From: Streptomyces sp. NBC_01750
GTDB taxonomy: Bacteria > Actinomycetota > Actinomycetes > Streptomycetales > Streptomycetaceae
Assembly: GCF_035918095.1 (NCBI RefSeq)
Contig: NZ_CP109137.1
Coordinates: forward strand, 6,264,001 to 6,328,000
DNA: 64,000 nt
Direction: 5' to 3'
This document shows, one piece after another, positions 1-8,769 of this stretch. Each line of letters begins with the position of its first letter. Position 1 is the stretch's first letter. The notes below the pieces were generated by a model. That model saw nothing but the letters and a program-made list of their open reading frames with translations. It ran no database searches and was not told where the DNA came from. Position numbers and translations under genes: made by a program.

Positions 1-2
1 CG

Positions 3-116
3 CTGGTGCGCGACGAGTTCCCGGTGCCCGGTGGGATCGCTCTGCCGGTGCTCACGGGCGGCGCGTTCACCGCCCGTAATGGCTCAAATAATGAGACGCG
101 CGTCCCACCCACTTGA
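3..116 (+). other. Possible 3' end of an upstream gene
   Basis: A frame open from the window edge ends in TGA at 114-116. Its first ~25 codons have strongly G/C third positions, but the last dozen (around AATAATGAG) look like promoter DNA rather than coding sequence. It may be the tail of a gene that starts outside the window. No family is recognised, and the opposite strand is also open here, so the direction is uncertain. Confidence 0.2.
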
Positions 117-149
117 CAGTGACAGCGCGCCGGGGGGAGGGTCATTGCC

Positions 150-191
150 ATGCGCACCCGAATTCTCGTACTTGAAAAGCGCGTCGGCTGA
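150..191 (+). CDS. Branched-chain amino acid leader peptide of ilvB
   Basis: A 13-codon ORF reads [13 protein letters not shown] and stops at TGA 189-191. A strong purine-rich ribosome site (GGGGGGAGG, about 132-140) lies just upstream. Four consecutive codons (Ile-Leu-Val-Leu) are for the end products of the pathway encoded downstream, the classic design of an attenuation leader peptide. The ORF lies about 40 bases before a Rho-independent-type hairpin and 135 bases before the ilvB start. Ribosome stalling at these codons when branched-chain aminoacyl-tRNAs are scarce would favour an antiterminator fold. The peptide itself probably has no other function. Confidence 0.85.
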   Translation: MRTRILVLEKRVG

Positions 192-231
192 GCAGAGCCA
201 TGAAGGCCCTGCAGACCCCTCCCGACGCGCT

Positions 232-265
232 CCCCTCGCTTGCCTCACGGCACGAGGGGTTTTTT
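232..265 (+). terminator. ilvBNC attenuator hairpin
   Basis: CCCCTCG (232-238) pairs with CGAGGGG (253-259) and is followed directly by six T residues (260-265). T-tracts of this kind are uncommon in such GC-rich DNA. The hairpin lies between the leader peptide (stop at 191) and ilvB, so it must be read through for operon expression. It is the terminator half of a transcription attenuator. Confidence 0.85.
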
Positions 266-324
266 GTTGCACCGGAACATCTCAAACCCTCGCAAAAACC
301 CTCAGCTTCGAGAAGAGAATGCCG

Positions 325-2187
325 ATGACCGAGCAGGCCACCGGGGCCCACCATCCGCAGCCGCGGGCCCGAAGCGGCGGACCGACATCCGCCACCGTTG
401 AGCACGTCACGGGCGCGCAGTCCCTCATCCGTTCTCTCGAGGAAGTGGGGGCCGACACGGTATTCGGCATCCCCGGCGGCGCCATCCTCCCCGCGTACGA
501 CCCGATGATGGACTCCAGCAAGGTCCGTCACATCCTGGTCCGCCACGAGCAGGGCGCCGGCCACGCCGCGACCGGATACGCGCAGGCCACCGGCAAGGTC
601 GGCGTGTGTATGGCCACGTCGGGCCCCGGCGCCACCAACCTGGTCACCCCGATCGCCGACGCGCATATGGACTCGGTCCCGCTGGTCGCGATCACCGGCC
701 AGGTCTCCTCCAAGGCGATCGGCACCGACGCCTTCCAGGAGGCGGACATCGTCGGCATCACCATGCCGATCACCAAGCACAACTTCCTGGTCACCAAGGC
801 CGAGGACATCCCGCGGACCATCGCCGAGGCCTTCCACATCGCCTCGACGGGACGCCCCGGCCCGGTCCTGGTCGACATCGCCAAGGACGCCCTCCAGGCG
901 CGGACCACCTTCAGCTGGCCGCCGCAGCAGGACCTGCCCGGCTACCGGCCGGTGACCAAGCCGCACGCCAAGCAGATCCGCGAGGCCGCCAAGCTGATCA
1001 CCCAGGCCAGGCGCCCCGTGCTGTACGTCGGCGGCGGCGTCCTCAAGTCCCGCGCCACCGCCGAGCTGAAGGTCCTCGCAGAGCTCACCGGCGCCCCCGT
1101 CACCACCACCCTGATGGCGCTGGGCGCGTTCCCCGACAGCCACCCGCTGCACGTGGGAATGCCGGGCATGCACGGTGCGGTCACCGCCGTCACCGCGCTG
1201 CAGAAGGCCGACCTGATCGTCGCCCTCGGAGCCCGCTTCGACGACCGCGTCACCGGCAAGCTGGACAGTTTCGCCCCGTACGCCAAGATCGTCCACGCCG
1301 ATATCGACCCGGCCGAGATCGGCAAGAACCGCACCGCGGACGTCCCGATCGTCGGCGACGCCCGCGAGGTCATCGCCGACCTGGTCCAGGCCGTCCAGGC
1401 CGAGTACAGCGAGGGCCACACCGGCGACTACACCGCCTGGTGGAGCGATCTCAACCGCTGGCGCGAGACCTACCCGCTCGGCTATGAGCAGCCGAACGAC
1501 GGCAGTCTCTCCCCGCAGCAGGTCATCCAGCGCATCGGCGAGCTCGCCGACCCCGACACCATCTACGCGGCGGGCGTCGGCCAGCACCAGATGTGGGCCG
1601 CCCACTTCATCAACTACGAGCGGCCGGCCACCTGGCTGAACTCCGGCGGCGCCGGGACGATGGGGTACGCGGTCCCGGCCGCGATGGGCGCCAAGGCCGG
1701 TCAGCCGGACCGGATGGTCTGGGCGATCGACGGCGACGGCTGCTTCCAGATGACCAATCAGGAGCTCACCACCTGCGCGCTGAACAACATCCCGATCAAG
1801 GTCGCGATCATCAACAACGGCGCGCTCGGGATGGTCCGCCAGTGGCAGACCCTCTTCTACAACCAGCGCTACTCCAACACAGTGCTGCACTCGGGTCCCG
1901 AGGACGGCATCGCGGTGGAGGGCAAGTCCAGCGGCGGCACCCGCGTTCCCGACTTCGTCAAGCTGTCCGAGGCGATGGGCTGCTACGCACTGCGCTGCGA
2001 GTCCCCGGACGACCTTGACAAGGTCATCGCCGAGGCGAACGCCGTCAACGACCGCCCCGTCGTGATCGATTTCATCGTCCACGAGGACGCCCAGGTCTGG
2101 CCGATGGTCGCCGCGGGCACCTCCAACGACGAGGTCATGGCCGCGCGTGGCGTCCGCCCCGACTTCGGCGACAACGAAGACGACTGA
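325..2187 (+). CDS. ilvB: Acetolactate (acetohydroxyacid) synthase large, catalytic subunit
   Basis: This thiamine diphosphate enzyme condenses two pyruvates to acetolactate, or pyruvate plus 2-oxobutyrate to acetohydroxybutyrate, the first common step of valine, leucine and isoleucine synthesis. The 620-aa protein has the normal family length. The N-terminal domain has [12 protein letters not shown] and the cofactor-activating Glu75 in [15 protein letters not shown]. The C-terminal ThDP/Mg motif runs from [11 protein letters not shown] to IINN. The start at ATG 325 is preferred because GAGAAG at 310-315 is well spaced; ATG 319 in the same frame is possible. An open frame reaches back to 31 through the leader, but the attenuator makes that start impossible. 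First gene of ilvBNC, controlled by the upstream leader. Confidence 0.97.
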   Translation: MTEQATGAHHPQPRARSGGPTSATVEHVTGAQSLIRSLEEVGADTVFGIPGGAILPAYDPMMDSSKVRHILVRHEQGAGHAATGYAQATGKVGVCMATSGPGATNLVTPIADAHMDSVPLVAITGQVSSKAIGTDAFQEADIVGITMPITKHNFLVTKAEDIPRTIAEAFHIASTGRPGPVLVDIAKDALQARTTFSWPPQQDLPGYRPVTKPHAKQIREAAKLITQARRPVLYVGGGVLKSRATAELKVLAELTGAPVTTTLMALGAFPDSHPLHVGMPGMHGAVTAVTALQKADLIVALGARFDDRVTGKLDSFAPYAKIVHADIDPAEIGKNRTADVPIVGDAREVIADLVQAVQAEYSEGHTGDYTAWWSDLNRWRETYPLGYEQPNDGSLSPQQVIQRIGELADPDTIYAAGVGQHQMWAAHFINYERPATWLNSGGAGTMGYAVPAAMGAKAGQPDRMVWAIDGDGCFQMTNQELTTCALNNIPIKVAIINNGALGMVRQWQTLFYNQRYSNTVLHSGPEDGIAVEGKSSGGTRVPDFVKLSEAMGCYALRCESPDDLDKVIAEANAVNDRPVVIDFIVHEDAQVWPMVAAGTSNDEVMAARGVRPDFGDNEDD

Positions 2188-2226
2188 GCCGAGAGTCCGA
2201 GAGAGAAGACCGAGAGAGACCGACAC

Positions 2227-2751
2227 ATGTCCAAGCACACGCTCTCCGTCCTGGTCGAGAACACCCCAGGCATCCTCGCCAGGATCGCCGCGCTGTTCTC
2301 CCGCCGCGGCTTCAACATCGACTCGCTCGCCGTCGGTGTCACCGAGCACCCCGACATCTCCCGCATCACCATCGTGGTCAATGTCGAGGACCTGCCGCTG
2401 GAACAGGTGACCAAGCAGCTCAACAAGCTGGTCAACGTTCTGAAGATCGTCGAGCTCGAGCCGGGCGCCGCGATCCAGCGCGAGCTCGTCCTGGTGAAGG
2501 TCCGCGCCGACAACGAGACCCGCTCCCAGATCGTCGAGATCGTCCAGCTGTTCCGCGCCAAGACCGTGGACGTCTCGCCCGAGGCGGTCACGATCGAGGC
2601 CACCGGTTCGAGTGACAAGCTCGAGGCGATGCTCAAGATGCTCGAGCAGTTCGGCATCAAGGAGCTCGTCCAGTCCGGGACGATCGCCATAGGGCGCGGC
2701 GCCCGGTCCATCACGGACCGGTCCCTGCGCGCCCTCGACCGCAGCGCCTGA
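2227..2751 (+). CDS. ilvN: Acetolactate synthase small, regulatory subunit
   Basis: The 174-aa regulatory partner of IlvB. The N-terminal ACT domain begins HTLSVLVENTPGILARIAALF, with FNIDSLAVG and the ISRITIVV strand, and binds valine for feedback inhibition in this family. The C-terminal half (about residues 80-165) is the ALS small-subunit domain with FRAKTVDV. It starts 39 bases after the ilvB stop, with a purine-rich stretch (GAGAGAAGACCGAGAGAG) upstream, and clearly belongs to the same transcript. Length is typical for actinobacterial IlvN. Confidence 0.97.
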   Translation: MSKHTLSVLVENTPGILARIAALFSRRGFNIDSLAVGVTEHPDISRITIVVNVEDLPLEQVTKQLNKLVNVLKIVELEPGAAIQRELVLVKVRADNETRSQIVEIVQLFRAKTVDVSPEAVTIEATGSSDKLEAMLKMLEQFGIKELVQSGTIAIGRGARSITDRSLRALDRSA

Positions 2752-2781
2752 CCGGAACCGGCCAGGGCCGTGCTCGCATAG

Positions 2782-3873
<1,092 letters not shown>

Positions 3874-3884
3874 GCCTGACGGCG

Positions 3885-3910
3885 GGGCCGGGACGAGCGA
3901 GTCCCGGCCC
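3885..3910 (+). terminator. Terminator after ilvC
   Basis: GGGCCGGGAC (3885-3894) and GTCCCGGCCC (3901-3910) form a perfect 10-bp stem with a 6-base loop, 11 bases after the ilvC stop. It lacks a T-tract, as is common in Streptomyces. The remaining ~220 bases to serA carry no recognisable gene and presumably contain the serA promoter. Confidence 0.7.
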
Positions 3911-4130
3911 TCTGCCACTGTGTCCGGCCGCGCTCCTGCGCTTCTCCACTCTGTCCAGCCACGGACGGGTGATCCTGCCTTCAAGGCGCAAGACGCACCT
4001 TGTGGCACCACTACACTTCTCAAGACATACGCGTCAGGCCCACAGTGTCGTGCGTCTTCCACGCGGCTAGCCCCCTCCACCGCCTGCGGCCGTCGGGACG
4101 GCCGTCCGCAATGGACTAGTGAGGACTCAC

Positions 4131-5723
4131 GTGAGCTCGAAACCTGTCGTACTCATCGCTGAAGAGCTGTCGCCCGCCACCGTCGACGCGCTGGGCCCGG
4201 ACTTCGAGATCCGGCACTGCAACGGCGCCGACCGTGCAGAGCTGCTCCCGGCCATCGCCGATGTCGACGCGATCCTGGTCCGCAGCGCCACCAAGGTCGA
4301 CGCGGAAGCCATCGCCCTCGCGAAGAAGCTGCGGGTCGTCGCCCGCGCCGGCGTCGGCCTCGACAATGTCGATGTCTCCGCCGCCACCAAGGCCGGCGTG
4401 ATGGTCGTCAACGCGCCGACCTCCAACATCGTCACCGCCGCCGAGCTCGCCTGCGGTCTGCTGGTCGCCACCGCGCGTAATATCCCGCAGGCCAACACCG
4501 CTCTCAAGAACGGCGAGTGGAAGCGGTCCAAGTACACCGGCGTGGAGCTGAGCGAGAAGATCCTCGGCGTCGTCGGTCTCGGCCGGATCGGCGTCCTGGT
4601 CGCGCAGCGGATGTCGGCCTTCGGCATGAAGATCGTCGCCTACGACCCCTATGTGCAGCCTGCGCGCGCCGCGCAGATGGGCGTCAGGCTGCTCTCGCTC
4701 GACGAGCTGCTCGAGGTCTCGGACTTCATCACCGTGCATCTGCCGAAGACCCCGGAGACGCTGGGGCTGATCGGCGACGAGGCGCTGCACAAGGTCCAGC
4801 CGCACGTCCGTATCGTCAACGCCGCGCGCGGCGGGATCGTCGACGAGGATGCGCTGGCCTCCGCGCTCAAGGAGGGCCGGGTCGCCGGAGCGGGCCTCGA
4901 CGTGTACGCGAAGGAGCCCTGCACGGACTCCCCGCTCTTCCAGTTCGACCAGGTCGTCTGCACCCCGCACCTCGGCGCGTCGACGGACGAGGCGCAGGAG
5001 AAGGCGGGCATCTCGGTCGCCCGTTCCGTACGCCTCGCGCTCGCCGGTGAGCTGGTACCCGACGCGGTCAACGTCCAGGGCGGAGTCATCGCCGAGGACG
5101 TGCGCCCGGGTCTGCCGCTCGCCGAGAAGCTCGGCCGGATCTTCACCGCGCTGGCGGGCGAGGTCGCGGTCCGCCTCGACGTCGAGGTGTACGGCGAGAT
5201 CACCCAGCACGATGTGAAGGTGCTCGAGCTGTCCGCGCTCAAGGGCGTGTTCGAGGATGTCGTCGACGAGACCGTGTCGTATGTCAACGCCCCGCTGTTC
5301 GCGCAGGAGCGCGGTGTCGAGGTCCGGCTGACGACGAGCTCGGAGTCCCCGGACCACCGCAATGTCGTCACCGTCCGCGGCACGCTCTCGGGCGGCGAGG
5401 AGGTCGCGGTCTCCGGCACACTGGCCGGCCCCAAGCACCTCCAGAAGATCGTCGCGATCGGCGACCACGACATCGACCTGGCGCTCGCCGACCACATGGT
5501 CGTCCTGCGGTACGACGACCGTCCCGGTGTCGTCGGCACGGTCGGCCGGATCCTCGGCGAGGCCGGACTGAACATCGCGGGCATGCAGGTCTCGCGCGCG
5601 GAGGAGGGCGGCGAGGCGCTCGTCGTGCTGACCGTTGACGACACGGTGCCGCAGTCGGTGCTGTCGGAGATCGCGGACGAGATCGGCGCGGCGTCGGCCC
5701 GCACGGTGAACCTCAACAGCTGA
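4131..5723 (+). CDS. serA: D-3-phosphoglycerate dehydrogenase
   Basis: NAD-dependent oxidation of 3-phosphoglycerate, the first step of serine synthesis. The 530-aa length is the long type with a catalytic/NAD core (about 1-315), an intervening domain and a C-terminal ACT domain (about 455-530, beginning VLRYDDRPGVVGTVGRIL). The NAD site is GLGRIGVLVAQRMSAFG, followed by the acidic end of strand 2 (YDPY). The catalytic Arg/Glu/His set is in VNAARGGIVDE and TPHLGASTDEA. GTG 4131 is preferred because GAGGA lies just upstream and the protein then reads MSSKPVVLIAEELSP; an in-frame GTG at 4119 overlaps that ribosome site. Monocistronic between two hairpins. Confidence 0.96.
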   Translation: MSSKPVVLIAEELSPATVDALGPDFEIRHCNGADRAELLPAIADVDAILVRSATKVDAEAIALAKKLRVVARAGVGLDNVDVSAATKAGVMVVNAPTSNIVTAAELACGLLVATARNIPQANTALKNGEWKRSKYTGVELSEKILGVVGLGRIGVLVAQRMSAFGMKIVAYDPYVQPARAAQMGVRLLSLDELLEVSDFITVHLPKTPETLGLIGDEALHKVQPHVRIVNAARGGIVDEDALASALKEGRVAGAGLDVYAKEPCTDSPLFQFDQVVCTPHLGASTDEAQEKAGISVARSVRLALAGELVPDAVNVQGGVIAEDVRPGLPLAEKLGRIFTALAGEVAVRLDVEVYGEITQHDVKVLELSALKGVFEDVVDETVSYVNAPLFAQERGVEVRLTTSSESPDHRNVVTVRGTLSGGEEVAVSGTLAGPKHLQKIVAIGDHDIDLALADHMVVLRYDDRPGVVGTVGRILGEAGLNIAGMQVSRAEEGGEALVVLTVDDTVPQSVLSEIADEIGAASARTVNLNS

Positions 5724-5742
5724 GACCGGCGGAATACGTCAG

Positions 5743-5782
5743 AGGGCCCGGCCCGCCGCGATCACGCGGCGGGCCGGGCCCT
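5743..5782. terminator. Bidirectional terminator between serA and the MFS gene
   Basis: AGGGCCCGGCCCGCCGCG at 5743-5760 is followed by loop ATCA and a perfect complementary arm at 5765-5782, an 18-bp stem. It serves two convergent genes, serA ending at 5723 and the exporter ending at 5797. Confidence 0.85.
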
Positions 5783-5796
5783 TTGTGTGTGTACGG

Positions 5797-7362
5797 TCAG
5801 CTCGCCGTGACCGGTTCCGGCGCCGGCTCCCCGGCGGGCGCCGGCTCCTCGTCCGTGGATGTCCTGCGCAGCAGGGCGGCGGCGAGAACAGCGGCTGCGA
5901 CCAGCAGCACCGCACCGCCCACGGCGGCGAACTGCATACCGTGGACGAAGGCCTCGCGCGCGGCGTCCAGCAATGCTTCCCCGGGCCGGCCGGGGAGTCG
6001 TCCGGCGACCACGGCCGCGCCGCCGAGCGTCTCGCGGACCGAGTCGAGGGAGTCGGCCGGCAGCCCCGTGGGGGCGGAGCCGGCGATGTCGTGGCGGTAG
6101 ACAGCGGTGCCGAGGCTGCCCAGGACCGCCATCCCGAGCGCTCCGCCGAACTCTTGCCCGGTCTCCAGCAGTGCGGCGGCGGAACCGGCCTTCTCGGCGG
6201 GGGCGCCGGCCAGAGCCATGTCCGAGACCAGTGCCATCACGGTGACGATGCCGCAGCCGATGACGGCCGCGCCGGCCAGCAGGATCCACAGGGAGTCCGT
6301 ACCGGTCAGGCTGAGCAGTGCGTAGCCGGCCGCGGCGGCGACGAAACCGCCGGCGATGACATACGCCCGGTCGGTCCTCCGGGCGAGCGCGGTGCCGACC
6401 GGGGCGGCGGCGCCCACCGCGAGGGACGGGGCCAGGCTCCACAGCGCGGCCTCCATGGTGCCCATGCCGAGCACGGACTGCAGGTACTGGGTGGTGAAGT
6501 AGGCCGAGCCCATGATCGCGAAGGCGGCGATGGTGTTGAGCGCGATCCCGGAGCCGAAGACGCGGCCCTGGAAGAGGTCACGGCTGATCATCGCGTCGGG
6601 GCGGGTGCGCTGGCGGCGTACGAACAGCGCGCCGACGATCAGGCCGGCCGCGATGCACAGTGCCATGGCCGGGCTGAAGCCCTCGGCCGCGATCTCCTTG
6701 AGTCCGTACACGACCGGCAGGACGGCGCCCATCGACAGCGGCACGCTCAGCAGGTCGAAGCGGCCGGGGGCGGGGGCCTTGAACTCCGGTACCAGTACGG
6801 GCACCAGAACCAGCAGAAGCAGCATCGCGGGCACGTTGATCAGAAAGACCGAGCCCCACCAGAAGTGGTTCAGCATGACGCCGCTCATCACCGAACCGAG
6901 CGCGATTCCGCCGGCCATGGCCCCCGACCAGATGCCGATCGCCTGGCTGCGCTGCTTGTCGTCCTGGAACATGTTGCGGACCAGCGCCAACGTCGACGGC
7001 ATCAGGGTGGCGCCGCCGATGCCGAGCAACGCCCGTGCGGCGATGAGCATTTCGGCGTTCTGTGCGTAGGCCGCACCGACGGAGGCGACGCCGAAGGCGG
7101 TGGCGCCGACCAGCAGGAGCCTGCGGCGTCCGATGCGGTCGCCGAGCGAGCCCATCGTGATGAGGAGCCCCGCGAGGGCGAAGGCATAGATGTCGAAGAT
7201 CCATAGCTGCTGGGTGCTGCTCGGGTCCAGCTCGCGGGTGACTTGAGGGATGGCGAAGTAGAGGACGGAGACGTCCATCGAGACGAGGAGGAGCGGCAGC
7301 AGGAGGACGACGAAGGAAGTCCATTCCCGGCGGCCGGCGCGACGTGCGGTGGAGTTCGGCAT
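5797..7362 (-). CDS. MFS drug exporter, DHA2 (14-TMS, EmrB/QacA-like) family
   Basis: A 521-aa integral membrane proton antiporter. The first helix begins near residue 15 (FVVLLLPLLLVSMDVSVLYFA, with the D-V-S motif that follows helix 1 in DHA2 proteins). The loop 2-3 motif is GSLGDRIGRRRLLL, and FLINVPAMLLLL is the WxxxFLINVP signature of this branch. About 14 hydrophobic segments can be counted, and the C-terminal tail is Glu/Pro-rich. It is divergent from a TetR regulator across ~95 bases, the usual arrangement for an inducible efflux pump repressed by its neighbour. The substrate cannot be predicted. Confidence 0.88.
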   Translation of the reverse strand: MPNSTARRAGRREWTSFVVLLLPLLLVSMDVSVLYFAIPQVTRELDPSSTQQLWIFDIYAFALAGLLITMGSLGDRIGRRRLLLVGATAFGVASVGAAYAQNAEMLIAARALLGIGGATLMPSTLALVRNMFQDDKQRSQAIGIWSGAMAGGIALGSVMSGVMLNHFWWGSVFLINVPAMLLLLVLVPVLVPEFKAPAPGRFDLLSVPLSMGAVLPVVYGLKEIAAEGFSPAMALCIAAGLIVGALFVRRQRTRPDAMISRDLFQGRVFGSGIALNTIAAFAIMGSAYFTTQYLQSVLGMGTMEAALWSLAPSLAVGAAAPVGTALARRTDRAYVIAGGFVAAAAGYALLSLTGTDSLWILLAGAAVIGCGIVTVMALVSDMALAGAPAEKAGSAAALLETGQEFGGALGMAVLGSLGTAVYRHDIAGSAPTGLPADSLDSVRETLGGAAVVAGRLPGRPGEALLDAAREAFVHGMQFAAVGGAVLLVAAAVLAAALLRRTSTDEEPAPAGEPAPEPVTAS

Positions 7363-7374
7363 GCCGAGAAATGT

Positions 7375-7434
7375 ACGGCCGTATTAAACGCCCGTCTAGT
7401 ACGTCTGTGTAAAACGTAGGTATAGGACAGTTGT
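7375..7434. promoter_or_regulatory. Divergent promoter/operator region of the MFS exporter and TetR gene
   Basis: The spacer is strikingly AT-richer than its surroundings and contains TACGT...ACGTA (7400-7418) and several TAG(G)TA-like hexamers usable as -10 boxes in either direction. The TetR protein encoded to the right most likely binds here. The exact operator is not resolved by eye. Confidence 0.45.
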
Positions 7435-7458
7435 ATGTCCGCGCGGTACGCTGCCGGC

Positions 7459-8034
7459 ATGGGACACCGTGAGGATCTGCTCGAAGGCGCCAAGCGCTGC
7501 CTGCTGGAGAAGGGCTACGCCCGGACGACCGCGCGCGACATCGTCGCGGCCTCCGGCACCAACCTGGCCTCCATCGGCTACCACTACGGCTCCAAGGAGG
7601 CACTGCTCAACCAGGCCTTCCTGGCGGTGACCGAGGAGTGGGGCGACGCGGTCGGCCCGGCCAACAGGCAGGCGCCCGACATGGCAGCGGATCCCTTCGA
7701 GCGATTCGAGAAGACCTGGGAGCAGGTCATCGCCGCGGCCGATGCCAGCCGCCAGGTCTGGAAGCTCCAACTGGAGGTCGTATCACGGCTCGACGACGAC
7801 GAGAAGCTGCGCGAGGCCATCAAGGAGCCGCAGTCGGAGGGCCGGTTGGGGATGGCAGAGGCCTTCCTCGGTATGGACCCGAAGGCCGATCCGGAGAAGG
7901 CCAGGGTGGCGGGCATCTTCTACCAGGCGCTGGTGGCAGGCGTGATGATCCAGTGGATGGCGGACCCGGAGACGGCGCCGTCGGCGAAGGACCTGACGGA
8001 CGGGCTGCGGGCGATCCTGGAGAAGAAGGGCTGA
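7459..8034 (+). CDS. TetR-family transcriptional regulator
   Basis: About 191 aa from ATG 7459; an in-frame ATG at 7435 would add eight residues, and neither has a clear ribosome site, so a leaderless start is plausible. The N-terminal helix-turn-helix reads ARTTARDIVAASGTNLASIGYHYGSKEALL, the canonical TetR pattern ending in YHYGSKE. The C-terminal ligand-binding domain (about 80-185) is helical and resembles the class annotated as TetR_C in actinobacterial efflux repressors. It is divergent from the DHA2 exporter, so it is inferred to repress that pump and itself. An inverted repeat follows the stop. Confidence 0.88.
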   Translation: MGHREDLLEGAKRCLLEKGYARTTARDIVAASGTNLASIGYHYGSKEALLNQAFLAVTEEWGDAVGPANRQAPDMAADPFERFEKTWEQVIAAADASRQVWKLQLEVVSRLDDDEKLREAIKEPQSEGRLGMAEAFLGMDPKADPEKARVAGIFYQALVAGVMIQWMADPETAPSAKDLTDGLRAILEKKG

Positions 8035-8045
8035 GGTGCCCGTGC

Positions 8046-8109
8046 GGGTCCGCGGATTCGTGAGCCATCGCGGACCCTGACCCGGGGGTGCCGGCGCCGG
8101 CACCCCGGG
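8046..8109 (+). terminator. Two tandem hairpins after the TetR gene
   Basis: GGGTCCGCG (8046-8054) pairs with CGCGGACCC (8069-8077). Immediately after it, CCCGGGGGTGCCGGC and its complement cover 8081-8109. Both are strong GC stems starting 12 bases after the stop codon, suited to transcription termination. Confidence 0.65.
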
Positions 8110-8214
8110 AGTCCCTGAGCTGCTGCCAGGTTCCCGGCGTCTGCTGAGAAACGCGTAACAGGGTTGATCATTTTCCGGTGCCCGCAGCGGTCCGTCACAC
8201 GGTGAGGACGACCT

Positions 8215-8355
8215 TCACGCGGTGATGACGACCTTCGCGTGTGCGTGCTCCACTTCGAGGTACCGGATCGCCTCGGGTACCTCGCTCAACGGGTAGGTCC
8301 GGTCAATGACCGGGGTGACCTTTCCGTGCTCGACGAGTTCCCTCATGCGTCTGGA
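8215..8355 (-). pseudogene. C-terminal remnant of a zinc-type NADP-dependent alcohol dehydrogenase
   Basis: Reading the minus strand to the stop at 8215-8217 gives ...RMRELVEHGKVTPVIDRTYP, then LSEVPEAIRYLEVEHAHAKV and VITA. This is the standard end of the MDR (quinone-oxidoreductase/alcohol dehydrogenase) superfamily. Only about 45 codons remain of a gene normally ~330 codons long. Homology stops near 8355, where the sequence turns into unrelated DNA next to a transposase scrap. There is no catalytic domain and no cofactor site, so it is non-functional. The likely cause is an insertion/deletion event associated with the neighbouring IS5-type remnant. Confidence 0.75.
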
Positions 8356-8493
8356 TCGACGCGGCCGAAGACCGCGCCGTCGTCAGAGGTCGTTTCTCCG
8401 CTGTTTCGTCCCGCGGATGTTGTTTGGTCTCACGGGGCGGGGCGCGCCAGGTTGGGGTGGCTTCGCAGGCGAGGCGGCGAGGCAGGACGACGA

Positions 8494-8614
8494 ACCCCCC
8501 GCCGTCCCGGCCGGCACCGTCGGCGCGGACGGTGCCAGCCGCCCACAGGGACTGTGAGTCGACGATCGCGGCCGTCGGCGTGTGGCTGCAGGCGTAAACT
8601 GCTGGGCAAATCAC
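8494..8614 (-). mobile_element. IS5-family transposase remnant
   Basis: The minus-strand frame from 8614 reads SHTPTAAIVDSQSLWAAGTV then RADGAGRDGG. This closely follows the IS5-group DDE transposase stretch that carries the first catalytic Asp (pattern PTAAVIDSQSV.AADTV...GYDGGKKV). Only ~40 codons are recognisable. The frame then decays into Arg/Pro-rich sequence before the GKKV.GRKRH segment would begin. No terminal inverted repeats were identified. It marks an old insertion at the left edge of the island that carries the hybrid kinase. Confidence 0.6.
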
Positions 8615-8769
8615 CCTTTTAACTATTTTAACCTTGCAATTCTGGCAGGGGCGTAGCCAGAACCGTCGGACCCGGCGTCCGATCTGCCCGGAAGGTCCGC
8701 AGAGAGTGGCCGTCGGCAGCCTTGGGAGGGAGCGGGCGGATCACATAGGCGCCAGGAGGAAGTTTCTCG

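Noticed and set aside
113..118. TTGACA as a consensus -35 for ilvB
   Set aside because: No acceptable -10 lies 16-19 bases downstream (only a G-run), so transcription probably starts elsewhere; the leader must include 150-191.
31..324. N-terminal extension of IlvB back to position 31
   Set aside because: It would translate the leader peptide region and the attenuator hairpin; the family N-terminus and ribosome site fit ATG 325.
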